Below are positions 7,916 to 15,372 of a stretch of 64,000 bases of DNA, piece by piece (position 1 is the first letter of the stretch; each line of letters starts with the position of its first letter). Below the pieces are notes generated by a model, which saw nothing but the letters and a program-made list of their open reading frames with translations, did not search any database and was not told the origin of the DNA. The position numbers and the translations under genes were made by a program. The stretch lies in the NCBI GenBank assembly GCA_044224705.1, contig JBGAJY010000004.1:1-64000 (forward strand), read 5' to 3'. Origin of the DNA: M3007 sp044224705. GTDB taxonomy: Bacteria; Bacteroidota; Bacteroidia; Chitinophagales; Saprospiraceae.

Positions 7916-9310
7916 ATGCAAGCCTTAGACGAGAAATACTACACCCGCCTGAACGAGATCGCAGCCGCCATCCAGGAATCGCCCAACCTGGCCGCTTACC
8001 TCGAGGAAGAAGAGGATGAAGCCTACAACGCCCTGCGCCAGGAAATCGAACCGGCCCTGTCCGAGCTCCACCACCAGGTAGCCGCCGAGGCGCCGCTCCA
8101 ACTCGTCACTTTTGAAAAATACCTGCTCGACCCGCTGTTCGAAGGGCTTTATTTGCCCCGGGTGCTGGGCTATGCCGTATTGCGCGGCGAAATCAACGAC
8201 CAGTACCGCTACGTGCGACCGAACGACCATTTCAAGGACATCCTGTTGGCCATCTGCCAAAGCGTCCACTTTGAGCAACTGAAGAAACGCATCGGCATGA
8301 GCGTACAGGTGGGTTTTGCGCTCAGCAGCGACATCTGGATCACCAACCTGATGACGCTGGTGGAAAACAAACGCATCCGCTATTTCCTCCAGCAGCAAAA
8401 AAGCGACCTGTACCGCGACGCCAAAGACCGCGCCGCGCTGTACCGGCGCTACTCCAACCAGTTCAAAAACGAATTGTACTACTCGGCCGACTTCCCGAGC
8501 ACGGCAGGCGAAATGAAAGCCAATTTTTCGGCGCTGCGCCAATTCCTGCTCAAACGTTTTGAGGTAGGCGGCGACAACAGCAGCCTGAAAGAACAGATCA
8601 AATCTTTCCTCGACAACGCCGAATTCCAGAACAACGGGGAATACGTGGAAATGCTCGCCATGTTCGGCAACTTCATGGATCTGGACGAAGCCGAGAAAAA
8701 AACGTTTGCCGGGCATTTTGCCCGCGAACGCAAAAATTTCCCCGACTTCGCTGAGACATACCTAGAATTCCTGCTGTCGCTGTACAAAGCCAAAATTGGC
8801 CTCAGCTCCGTGAATGACGAACGGATGTCCGCCCTGGTCGACAAATCCGTAAACGATACCATCTCCGACTACTACCGCATTGCCGACAAGATCCACAGCC
8901 TGGGCTACGTACACCCCGACGCCATCGAGGCCGTGCAGGAATTCTCCAGTTCGCACGAGGGCCTCTCGGTGGAAAGTGAATGCCTGCGCCAACTTGTGCT
9001 TTGCTATTTCACCCGCCTCATCAGCGGCCTCACCGAACGGGAATACGCCGATTATTTCGAACTGACGAAGATATTTGGCGTGTACATGCGCATTTTTGAC
9101 AACCAGCATTTCAACCAGGAAGTTGAAAAACTGTCGATGATCTATGTCGGCAAGCTGTTGAAACGTTTCACTGACAAACGCGCCAAAGACTACCAGGATG
9201 TGAAAAAATTCGTTTCCACGCAATTCGTCGATCTCGGCTTCTTGAAAGAAAAAGAGGTCGTGGAACTGTTCAAAACCCGCCGGAAAAAACGGAAACCTAC
9301 GGATGCCTAA
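7916..9310 (+). CDS. Uncharacterised helical protein
   Basis: 464 aa, soluble, no signal peptide or membrane helix, rich in Glu, Lys, Leu and aromatic residues, apparently all-helical. I do not recognise the family. The sequence between 7622 and 7916 is open in the same frame but only because it overlaps rpsP in another frame; MQALDEKYYTRLNEIAAAI at 7916 is the natural start. Notable features are an acidic EEEEDE run near residue 30 and a basic RRKKRK end. It lies between rpsP and lepB with no operon partner. Confidence 0.75.
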   Translation: MQALDEKYYTRLNEIAAAIQESPNLAAYLEEEEDEAYNALRQEIEPALSELHHQVAAEAPLQLVTFEKYLLDPLFEGLYLPRVLGYAVLRGEINDQYRYVRPNDHFKDILLAICQSVHFEQLKKRIGMSVQVGFALSSDIWITNLMTLVENKRIRYFLQQQKSDLYRDAKDRAALYRRYSNQFKNELYYSADFPSTAGEMKANFSALRQFLLKRFEVGGDNSSLKEQIKSFLDNAEFQNNGEYVEMLAMFGNFMDLDEAEKKTFAGHFARERKNFPDFAETYLEFLLSLYKAKIGLSSVNDERMSALVDKSVNDTISDYYRIADKIHSLGYVHPDAIEAVQEFSSSHEGLSVESECLRQLVLCYFTRLISGLTEREYADYFELTKIFGVYMRIFDNQHFNQEVEKLSMIYVGKLLKRFTDKRAKDYQDVKKFVSTQFVDLGFLKEKEVVELFKTRRKKRKPTDA

Positions 9311-9407
9311 GGCGACGGGCGCCTTGGCAGTCGACAATTCCTGCGGCCAAACATCGAATTTTTGATAGAAACCGTCGAAGCGCGGGCACAGGTCTTTCTT
9401 TGGGAAA

Positions 9408-9415
9408 TACTTTTG
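9408..9415 (+). promoter_or_regulatory. -7 element (TACTTTTG) for lepB
   Basis: An exact TAnnTTTG match 65 nt before the lepB ATG. The -33 element is not evident. Confidence 0.45.
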
Positions 9416-9439
9416 TCCGCGTTTTTTATACATAGCCCG

Positions 9440-9476
9440 AATCATTCATTCCCCCATTCATTCATTCACTCATTTC
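9440..9476. repeat. One-sided CATT-type repeat before lepB
   Basis: Irregular TCATT/CATTCATT words end 3 nt before the lepB start. Unlike the other intergenic arrays no inverted partner is seen, so it may be a half-element or simple low complexity. Confidence 0.45.
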
Positions 9477-9479
9477 CAA

Positions 9480-11090
9480 ATGTCGGTACTGATCTTTCTG
9501 CTGGTATTATACGTCCTGCTCGGTCTGAGCATGATGAAATTATTCGAAAAAGCCGGTATTCCGGGCTGGAAAGCGCTGGTGCCAGGCATGGCCGCTGTAG
9601 AATGGTGCAAAATGGTGGGCCGCAAGCCGACGTTTGCGCTGTGGCTCCTGTTTCCGATCGTCAATATTTTCATTTACGCAGGCCTCTGCGTGGACATGGT
9701 GCGGTCGTTCGGCAAACATTCCTTCTGGCAAGCTGCTCTTGCAGTGATTTATGCGCCCATTCCGTTTTTTCTGATCGGGCAAAACGCCAAAGACCAGTAT
9801 GGGGGCCCTATCCTCGAACGCGAACGCGAATACCACCGGCAGTATTCCGCCGCCATGGAAAAGAACGATAAAACGGCCCTGCGCAAACTCCAGGCCGACA
9901 ATCCTTTCCACAAATCGGCCATACGGGAATGGGCGGAAGCCATCATTTTCGCGGTATTCGCAGCTGCTTTTATCCGGATGTTCCTGATTGAAGCCTACGT
10001 GATCCCGACCTCGTCCATGGAAGGCACCCTTAAAATCGGCGATTTCCTCTTCGTCAGCAAAGCGCATTACGGCATTCGCACGCCCATGACGGTGATCCAG
10101 TTTCCGCTGATCCACAACCGTTTTTCGCAAAGCGCCACCAGCGGTCTGCTCGGACACGAATCCTACCTCAGAAACCCTTCCCTGCCCTATTACCGCCTGC
10201 CGGCGCTGGAATCCCTCGACCGCAATGAACCTGTGGTGTTCAATTTCCCGACCGGCGACAGCATCATCATTACCCCCGACCGCGCCTATGACATCTATCA
10301 GTGGCGGCGCAACCGCCTGGAACGCATTTACGGCAAACAGGACGTCATCACCCGCCCTGTCGATAAGAAAGACCACTACATCAAACGATGCATCGCCATC
10401 GCCGGCGACAGCCTGCAAATCCGCGACCGCCAGGTGTATATCAATGGCCAGCCAGTGCAAAATCCCACGCACATGCAGTACCGGTACCGGGTCCTCAAAG
10501 GCGCCCAGCCCATCGGGCGCGGCACCATGGAGGCCATGGGTGTGAACATTACCGATTGCGGTGCGAATGCCTGGAAAGCAGGGATCTACAGCCTGGACAA
10601 CAGCCAGGTGGAAAAACTGAAAGCCTCGGGCGCCGACGTAAAAGTGGACATGCTGCCACCCTATGCCCCGGCCGATCCCAGTTTCGGCCCCGACGACGTG
10701 TTCCCCAACGCCAAACAAACCGCCGGCTGGACGCGCGACGATTACGGCCCTATCTGGATTCCGAAAGCAGGCGCCACCATCACCCTGACTCCGGAAAACC
10801 TGCCGTTTTATGAGCGCATCATCCGGGTGTACGAGGGCAATACGCTGGACGTCCGCAACGGTGAATTCTTCCTGAACGGTCAAAAAACGACCACCTATAC
10901 TTTCAAACAAAACTACTACTGGATGATGGGCGACAACCGCCACAACTCGGAAGATTCCCGCTTCTGGGGCTACGTGCCCGAAGACCATATCGTGGGCAAA
11001 CCGCTGTTCATCTGGTTCTCCACCAAAAACGGCAACATGCGCGACGGTATCAACTGGAACCGGATCTTCAAATCGGCCAGTACGATGTAG
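9480..11090 (+). CDS. lepB: Signal peptidase I
   Basis: Inner-membrane serine protease that removes signal peptides from Sec/Tat substrates. 536 aa, much longer than E. coli LepB. The N-terminal 100 residues hold several hydrophobic segments, followed by a juxtamembrane helix at about 155-170. The catalytic Ser is in TSSMEGTLKIGD (about S179) and the general-base Lys in YIKRCIAIAGDSL (about K302). Box E, GDNRHNSEDSRFWG, lies near 482. Inserts of about 120 and 170 residues between boxes are characteristic of Bacteroidota forms. The gene ends in a strong terminator. Confidence 0.95.
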   Translation: MSVLIFLLVLYVLLGLSMMKLFEKAGIPGWKALVPGMAAVEWCKMVGRKPTFALWLLFPIVNIFIYAGLCVDMVRSFGKHSFWQAALAVIYAPIPFFLIGQNAKDQYGGPILEREREYHRQYSAAMEKNDKTALRKLQADNPFHKSAIREWAEAIIFAVFAAAFIRMFLIEAYVIPTSSMEGTLKIGDFLFVSKAHYGIRTPMTVIQFPLIHNRFSQSATSGLLGHESYLRNPSLPYYRLPALESLDRNEPVVFNFPTGDSIIITPDRAYDIYQWRRNRLERIYGKQDVITRPVDKKDHYIKRCIAIAGDSLQIRDRQVYINGQPVQNPTHMQYRYRVLKGAQPIGRGTMEAMGVNITDCGANAWKAGIYSLDNSQVEKLKASGADVKVDMLPPYAPADPSFGPDDVFPNAKQTAGWTRDDYGPIWIPKAGATITLTPENLPFYERIIRVYEGNTLDVRNGEFFLNGQKTTTYTFKQNYYWMMGDNRHNSEDSRFWGYVPEDHIVGKPLFIWFSTKNGNMRDGINWNRIFKSASTM

Positions 11091-11115
11091 GCCGACTGTC
11101 ATTTTACGTTTACAA

Positions 11116-11158
11116 AAAACAAAGACCCTCGAACGAGCTGTTCGAGGGTCTTTGTTTT
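11116..11158. terminator. Bidirectional hairpin terminator after lepB
   Basis: A 19-bp perfect stem (11116-11134 with 11140-11158), loop GAGCT, flanked by A-rich and T-rich tracts, between lepB and the convergent GNAT-RdgB gene. Confidence 0.9.
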
Positions 11159-11206
11159 GAAGTCAGCGACACCGATAGTAAAACCCTCTTGTGCGATGGT
11201 TTAAAA

Positions 11207-12313
11207 TCATTCCGTTTGAAGGACTGCAACGAGCTTTTCCGTAGCCAGCGCCCGGTGGCTGATTCGGTTTTTCACCTCATCGCCCAGCTCGGCAAAAGAG
11301 TTGGAATAGCCTTCAGGAATAAACACAGGATCGTAGCCGAAATCGCTCTGTCCGCGTCGTTCCGTGGCGATGGAGCCCGGGCAAACGCCTTCCAGCAGGA
11401 TTTCCTTCCCGCCGGCGATCAGCGCAATGACCGTTCGGAACCGGGCGCGGCGGTTGTCCTGGCCTTCGAGATTGGTCAAGAGCAGGGAAATATTGGCTTC
11501 GCGGTCCCTGGCCTCACCCGCGTAGCGGGCCGTGTGCACACCCGGAGCGCCGCCAAGGGCTTCCACTTCGAGGCCTGTGTCCTCGGAAAAACAATCGTAA
11601 CCGTAGCGTTCTTTGACGTAACGGGCCTTGAGCAAGGCATTGCCTTCGAGGGTGATTTCGGTTTCTTCAATGTCCTCCAGACAGCCTATGTCGCGCAGGG
11701 TTTTGATTTGAAACTGGCCGCCGAGAATCTGCTCTACCTCGCGGGCTTTGTGGGGGTTGTTGGTAGCAAAAACAATGGTATGCATATTGAATATCAGGAA
11801 ATTATCTTTTTTTTCAAGAATAACGAATTCCAGCGGCTGCACAGGTTTGCCGAAGCGGGGATCGGGCTCAAAGGCCTGTGTTTCGCCGGTAAGTACATAA
11901 CCGTGACGCAGGTACCAGTGCACCAGTTCCGTCCGCACGGAAAAGACCGTCATGTAAATAGCGGGGCAATGGGTTTGAATCGCGTGATGCTCTGCAGCTT
12001 GCAGCAGCCGTTTACCAATTCCGGCGCCCTGCTGTTCGGGCGACACGGTGAGCATGCCCAGGTAAAGCCCCCGGCCGGTGCGGCGCAGGTGCACACAACC
12101 CAGGATCAGGCCCGTTTCGTCGCAGCATTTCAACAGGACGGAATCGGGGTTTGCCAGGATTTCGATCAAGGTGGGTGCATCGGTCCGGGCGTCGCCCACG
12201 AGCAGGTCTGCTTCGGTGGTCCAGCCCTTTTTGGAAGTCTCGCCACGGAAAGCGCTGTTGATCAGTTGCAGCAAGGCGGGAACATCACCGGAGGTAGCGG
12301 GGAGAATGGACAT
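11207..12313 (-). CDS. GNAT acetyltransferase fused to RdgB/HAM1 nucleotide pyrophosphatase
   Basis: 368 aa in one frame. Residues 1-172 are a GNAT domain (acetyl-CoA loop in LTVSPEQQGAGIGKRLL). Residues 177-368 are a complete RdgB/HAM1 XTP/dITP pyrophosphatase (FATNNPHKAREVEQIL, SEDTGLEVEALGGAPG, FGYDPVFIPEG), which removes non-canonical purine nucleotides. The linker is only KKDNFLIFN. Met177 (11785) is the normal RdgB start. The junction carries an A8 run; one base fewer or more would stop the GNAT frame within a few codons (TGA or TAA). It may therefore be a true fusion, an overlapping pair, or a homopolymer error. Confidence 0.88.
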   Translation of the reverse strand: MSILPATSGDVPALLQLINSAFRGETSKKGWTTEADLLVGDARTDAPTLIEILANPDSVLLKCCDETGLILGCVHLRRTGRGLYLGMLTVSPEQQGAGIGKRLLQAAEHHAIQTHCPAIYMTVFSVRTELVHWYLRHGYVLTGETQAFEPDPRFGKPVQPLEFVILEKKDNFLIFNMHTIVFATNNPHKAREVEQILGGQFQIKTLRDIGCLEDIEETEITLEGNALLKARYVKERYGYDCFSEDTGLEVEALGGAPGVHTARYAGEARDREANISLLLTNLEGQDNRRARFRTVIALIAGGKEILLEGVCPGSIATERRGQSDFGYDPVFIPEGYSNSFAELGDEVKNRISHRALATEKLVAVLQTE

Positions 12314-12476
12314 GAGACTGAGTCATTTAGGAATTTTTGGATCGTGGAATTGTCCGCCACAACAAATTGCCTTGTTAAAAAATTCATGTCATTAAGGCAA
12401 ATAACGACAAAAAGTTTGGGAATTGGGATAAATCGTACATTAGCTGCATTGTTCACTCACTTTAACCAATTACATC

Positions 12477-12662
12477 ATGAGCAAAATTTTTGAAGCAATC
12501 AAACAAAAAGTAGCGGAAGTTGACGCCGAAGTATCCAAATTCTACACCGGCAACAATGCTGCTGGCGGCCGTGTTCGCAAAGCCATGCAGGAGCTGAAAG
12601 ACCTTGCCCAGGAGCTGCGCAAAGACGTCCTGGAAGTCAAAAATTCCAGAAAGGCATCTTAA
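12477..12662 (+). CDS. Histone H1-like (Hc1) DNA-binding protein
   Basis: 61 aa, Lys- and Glu-rich, with the stretch NNAAGGRVRKAMQELKDLAQ typical of the Bacteroidota histone H1-like (Hc1) family. Such proteins are small nucleoid-associated proteins, but direct evidence in this phylum is thin. A possible promoter (TTTG at 12415, TACATTAG at 12436-12443) precedes it. The gene is monocistronic and ends at a strong terminator, consistent with high independent expression. Confidence 0.82.
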   Translation: MSKIFEAIKQKVAEVDAEVSKFYTGNNAAGGRVRKAMQELKDLAQELRKDVLEVKNSRKAS

Positions 12663-12703
12663 TAAATGCTTCGTTAGTCCCTGAGGCTGAGTGATTTGAA
12701 TTT

Positions 12704-12739
12704 GTTGGGCTTGTTGGTTTCATCACCAACAAGCCCAAC
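12704..12739. terminator. Strong hairpin terminator after the Hc1-like gene
   Basis: A 15-bp perfect stem (12704-12718 with 12725-12739) with a 6-nt loop, followed by six T. It also separates the convergent carboxylase gene. Confidence 0.9.
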
Positions 12740-12778
12740 TTTTTTGCCCTGACGAGCATTGAATTTGCCAGTCCTGCT

Positions 12779-14320
12779 TCAAAGTGGCACGTTGCCGTGC
12801 TTCCGTTTGGGACGTGCCACAGCCTTGTTTTCGAGCATGGCGAAACCTTTGATCAGTTTGCGGCGCGTCTCCCTCGGAGCGATCACTTCGTCGACAAAAC
12901 CGCGCGCGGCAGCCCGGTAAGGGTTGGCGAAGGTGTCCGCGTATTCGCGTTCTTTTTCGGCCAGTTTGGCCACCGGATCGGACGCGGCGTCGATCTCCCG
13001 TTTAAAAATAATTTCCGAAGCGCCTTTAGCGCCCATCACGGCGATCTCGGCCGAAGGCCAGGCAAAATTCAGGTCGGCGCCAATGTGTTTCGAGTTCATC
13101 ACATCGTATGCGCCGCCGTAGGCTTTTCGGGTGATCAGTGTGATGCGCGGCACCGTCGCTTCCGAAAACGCGTACAGCAACTTGGCGCCGTTGGTGATGA
13201 TCGCGTTCCATTCCTGGTCGGTGCCGGGCAGGAAGCCGGGCACATCCACGAGCACCAGCAGCGGAATGTTGAAACAGTCGCAGAAACGCACAAAACGCGC
13301 GGCTTTTTTAGAAGAATTGACGTCCAGCACGCCGGCAAGGCTCATCGGCTGGTTCGCCACGATCCCGATGCTGCGGCCTGCCAGACGTGCAAAACCGACC
13401 ACGATGTTCTCGGCGTAGCTGTCCTGAATTTCAAAAAACGACTCCTGGTCCACCATCCCGGCGATCACCTCTTTCATGTCGTACGGATGGTTCGGGTTGT
13501 CCGGAATGACGGACGTAAGACCTTCACAAAACTCTTCGTCGACCTTATACGGCACATGCGGGGGGGTGTCCTCGCAATTCTGCGGCAGATAAGAAAGCAG
13601 TTGTTTGATTTTGGCAATGCAATCGAGGTCGTTGGAGGCTACGAGGTGTGTCACGCCGCTTTTGGTCGAATGCGCCGAAGCGCCGCCGAGGTCTTCCGAG
13701 CTGACCTCTTCGTTGGTCACGGTTTTGACCACGTTCGGGCCGGTCACAAACATGTACGAGCTGTTCTGCACCATCACGATAAAATCGGTCATGGCAGGGC
13801 TGTACACCGCGCCTCCGGCACAGGGACCCATGATGGCCGAAATCTGGGGCACCACCCCGGAGGCTTGTACGTTTCGGTAAAAAATATCGGCGTAGCCGCC
13901 CAGCGAATTCACGCCTTCCTGGATGCGCGCGCCGCCGGAATCGTTGAGACCGATGAGCGGAGCGCCGTTTTTGACCGCCAGGTCCATCACCTTGCAAATC
14001 TTCTCAGCGTGCGTTTCGGACAAAGAGCCGCCGAAAACTGTAAAATCCTGTGCAAAAACGTACACCAAACGGCCGCCCACGGTGCCGTAACCGGTGATGA
14101 CACCATCGCCGAGGAACTGCTGGTCGGCCATGCCGAAATCTGTGCAGCGGTGGGTCACCAGTGCGCCGATTTCTTCAAAAGAATCGGGATCGAGCAAAAA
14201 ATGCACGCGTTCACGGGCGGTGAGTTTGCCCTTTTTGTGTTGTGCATCGATGCGGCTTTGGCCGCCGCCGAGCCTGGCTTCGGCGAGTTTGGACTGTAAA
14301 AGGTCGAGTTTGTGGTCCAT
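12779..14320 (-). CDS. pccB: Propionyl-CoA/acyl-CoA carboxylase, carboxyltransferase subunit
   Basis: Transfers CO2 from carboxybiotin to propionyl-CoA (or a similar acyl-CoA) to make methylmalonyl-CoA. 513 aa, the family's normal length. The N-half has LTARERVHFLLDPDSFEE and the oxyanion glycine pair in GPCAGGAVYSPAMTDF. The C-half has AYGGAYDVMNSKHIGAD and the end IAPRETRRKLI. The biotin carboxylase and biotin carrier partners are not in the window. A -7 promoter element lies 38-45 nt upstream of the ATG. The substrate could be acetyl-CoA; propionyl-CoA is preferred on sequence feel alone. Confidence 0.92.
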   Translation of the reverse strand: MDHKLDLLQSKLAEARLGGGQSRIDAQHKKGKLTARERVHFLLDPDSFEEIGALVTHRCTDFGMADQQFLGDGVITGYGTVGGRLVYVFAQDFTVFGGSLSETHAEKICKVMDLAVKNGAPLIGLNDSGGARIQEGVNSLGGYADIFYRNVQASGVVPQISAIMGPCAGGAVYSPAMTDFIVMVQNSSYMFVTGPNVVKTVTNEEVSSEDLGGASAHSTKSGVTHLVASNDLDCIAKIKQLLSYLPQNCEDTPPHVPYKVDEEFCEGLTSVIPDNPNHPYDMKEVIAGMVDQESFFEIQDSYAENIVVGFARLAGRSIGIVANQPMSLAGVLDVNSSKKAARFVRFCDCFNIPLLVLVDVPGFLPGTDQEWNAIITNGAKLLYAFSEATVPRITLITRKAYGGAYDVMNSKHIGADLNFAWPSAEIAVMGAKGASEIIFKREIDAASDPVAKLAEKEREYADTFANPYRAAARGFVDEVIAPRETRRKLIKGFAMLENKAVARPKRKHGNVPL

Positions 14321-14357
14321 AAACGGAGGAAGGAACGGATTGGAATTGCGGAACGGG

Positions 14358-14365
14358 CAAAGATA
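14358..14365 (-). promoter_or_regulatory. -7 element (TATCTTTG) for pccB
   Basis: An exact TAnnTTTG match on the minus strand, between the inverted-repeat element and pccB. No good -33 element is seen. Confidence 0.45.
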
Positions 14366-14389
14366 GATTTTTCATCATGGCATTGTTTC

Positions 14390-14513
14390 GCGCAGATGCT
14401 CGCAGATGTTTCACGCAGATTTTACACAGATTTTTTGCGCAGATTTTACGCAGAAAAATTACCCGATAAATTTCTGCGTAAAATCTGTGCAAAAAATCTG
14501 TGTAAAATCTGCG
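14390..14513. repeat. Inverted short-tandem-repeat element, word CGCAGATTTTA
   Basis: The core arms 14414-14456 and 14471-14513 are inverted copies of 43 nt with a single mismatch and a 14-nt loop. Each arm holds repeated CGCAGAT/CACAGAT words of about 11 nt period, and degenerate copies extend to 14390. On the minus strand it begins 9 nt after the methyltransferase stop; the pccB promoter and start follow. This hairpin is very stable. Confidence 0.9.
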
Positions 14514-14522
14514 CCCCCCCCG

Positions 14523-15344
14523 TTAGCGCGGTTTCCGCAGCACCACGCCTTTGCCCACACTCGCATTGCCCCACTGAAATAACGTACGGTCGAGCCACAA
14601 CACCGCGTCTGTCAACACGGCCAGCCAGGGTTCTTTTGTGGAAGCCGGCCGAACCGTGAGCGCGGAGCCGGTATCCGTCGTCACGTTTCGCGCATTTTTT
14701 TTGAAAATACGCTGCGCCAGTCCGGTCCAGTACATTTCCAGCAAGCCAACGAGGTAGCCGCTCAATGGACGGAATTCGACGAGTTCCAGCCCTGCGTTTT
14801 GCACCCATTTTTTAAAATCGGCCGCGCCGATAAGGTACTCGTGGCCAAAGGCATAGGCGCCTTGTGAGATGGCGTACTCACGGCTGCCGTCGCCACGGGT
14901 CATTTGCCAAATGCGGTTGATGGGGTCGTAAGTGATCGGGAATTCGCGGCTCGGAAAAGTCATGATGGCGAAGCCGCCCGGTCGCAGCACCCGGGCAATT
15001 TCCTGCACCATGCGCTCGGGCCGGCCCACGTGCTCGATCACCTCGCAGGACACCAACAGATCGAAGGAAGCCTCCGGGTGACTGAGGTTCAGGGCGTCGT
15101 CGACCTCATATTGCAGGTTCATCACCCCCCGGTTCAGGGCCCGGGCGTGGGCAATATCTTCTTCGTTCACGTCGCAGGCGATGAGCGACTGGCAGTAGCC
15201 GGCGATCATGCGGTCGTAGTCGCCCTCGCCGGTGCCCAGGTTGAGGGCCGTTTCAAAGTTTTGATTTTCAGATAGTTGCCGCAGTTTTTTTCGAACAAAG
15301 CGGTAGCGGTTCCGGAAAGTCGGAAAGAGAAATTTGAAGTTCAT
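14523..15344 (-). CDS. SAM-dependent class I methyltransferase
   Basis: Probable cytoplasmic small-molecule or lipid-type methyltransferase. 273 aa. Motif I is LNLGTGEGDYD (about 35-45), the acidic strand-2 end is ACDVNEEDI, and motif IV is FDLLVSCEVIEHVGRPE, followed by VLRPGGFAIMTFPSRE. The pattern matches the Methyltransf_11/25 group. It is 28 nt downstream of the GT39/TPR membrane protein and may act on a product of that protein, but this is speculation. The substrate is unknown. Confidence 0.85.
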   Translation of the reverse strand: MNFKFLFPTFRNRYRFVRKKLRQLSENQNFETALNLGTGEGDYDRMIAGYCQSLIACDVNEEDIAHARALNRGVMNLQYEVDDALNLSHPEASFDLLVSCEVIEHVGRPERMVQEIARVLRPGGFAIMTFPSREFPITYDPINRIWQMTRGDGSREYAISQGAYAFGHEYLIGAADFKKWVQNAGLELVEFRPLSGYLVGLLEMYWTGLAQRIFKKNARNVTTDTGSALTVRPASTKEPWLAVLTDAVLWLDRTLFQWGNASVGKGVVLRKPR

Positions 15345-15372
15345 CAGTCGGGAATCGTCGTTGGTTCGTGCG

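Noticed and set aside
9540..11102. 520-aa minus-strand open frame opposite lepB
   Set aside because: Antisense shadow of lepB; it lacks any coherent fold.
12797..14299. 500-aa plus-strand open frame opposite pccB
   Set aside because: Antisense shadow; His/Arg/Val-rich composition and no motif.
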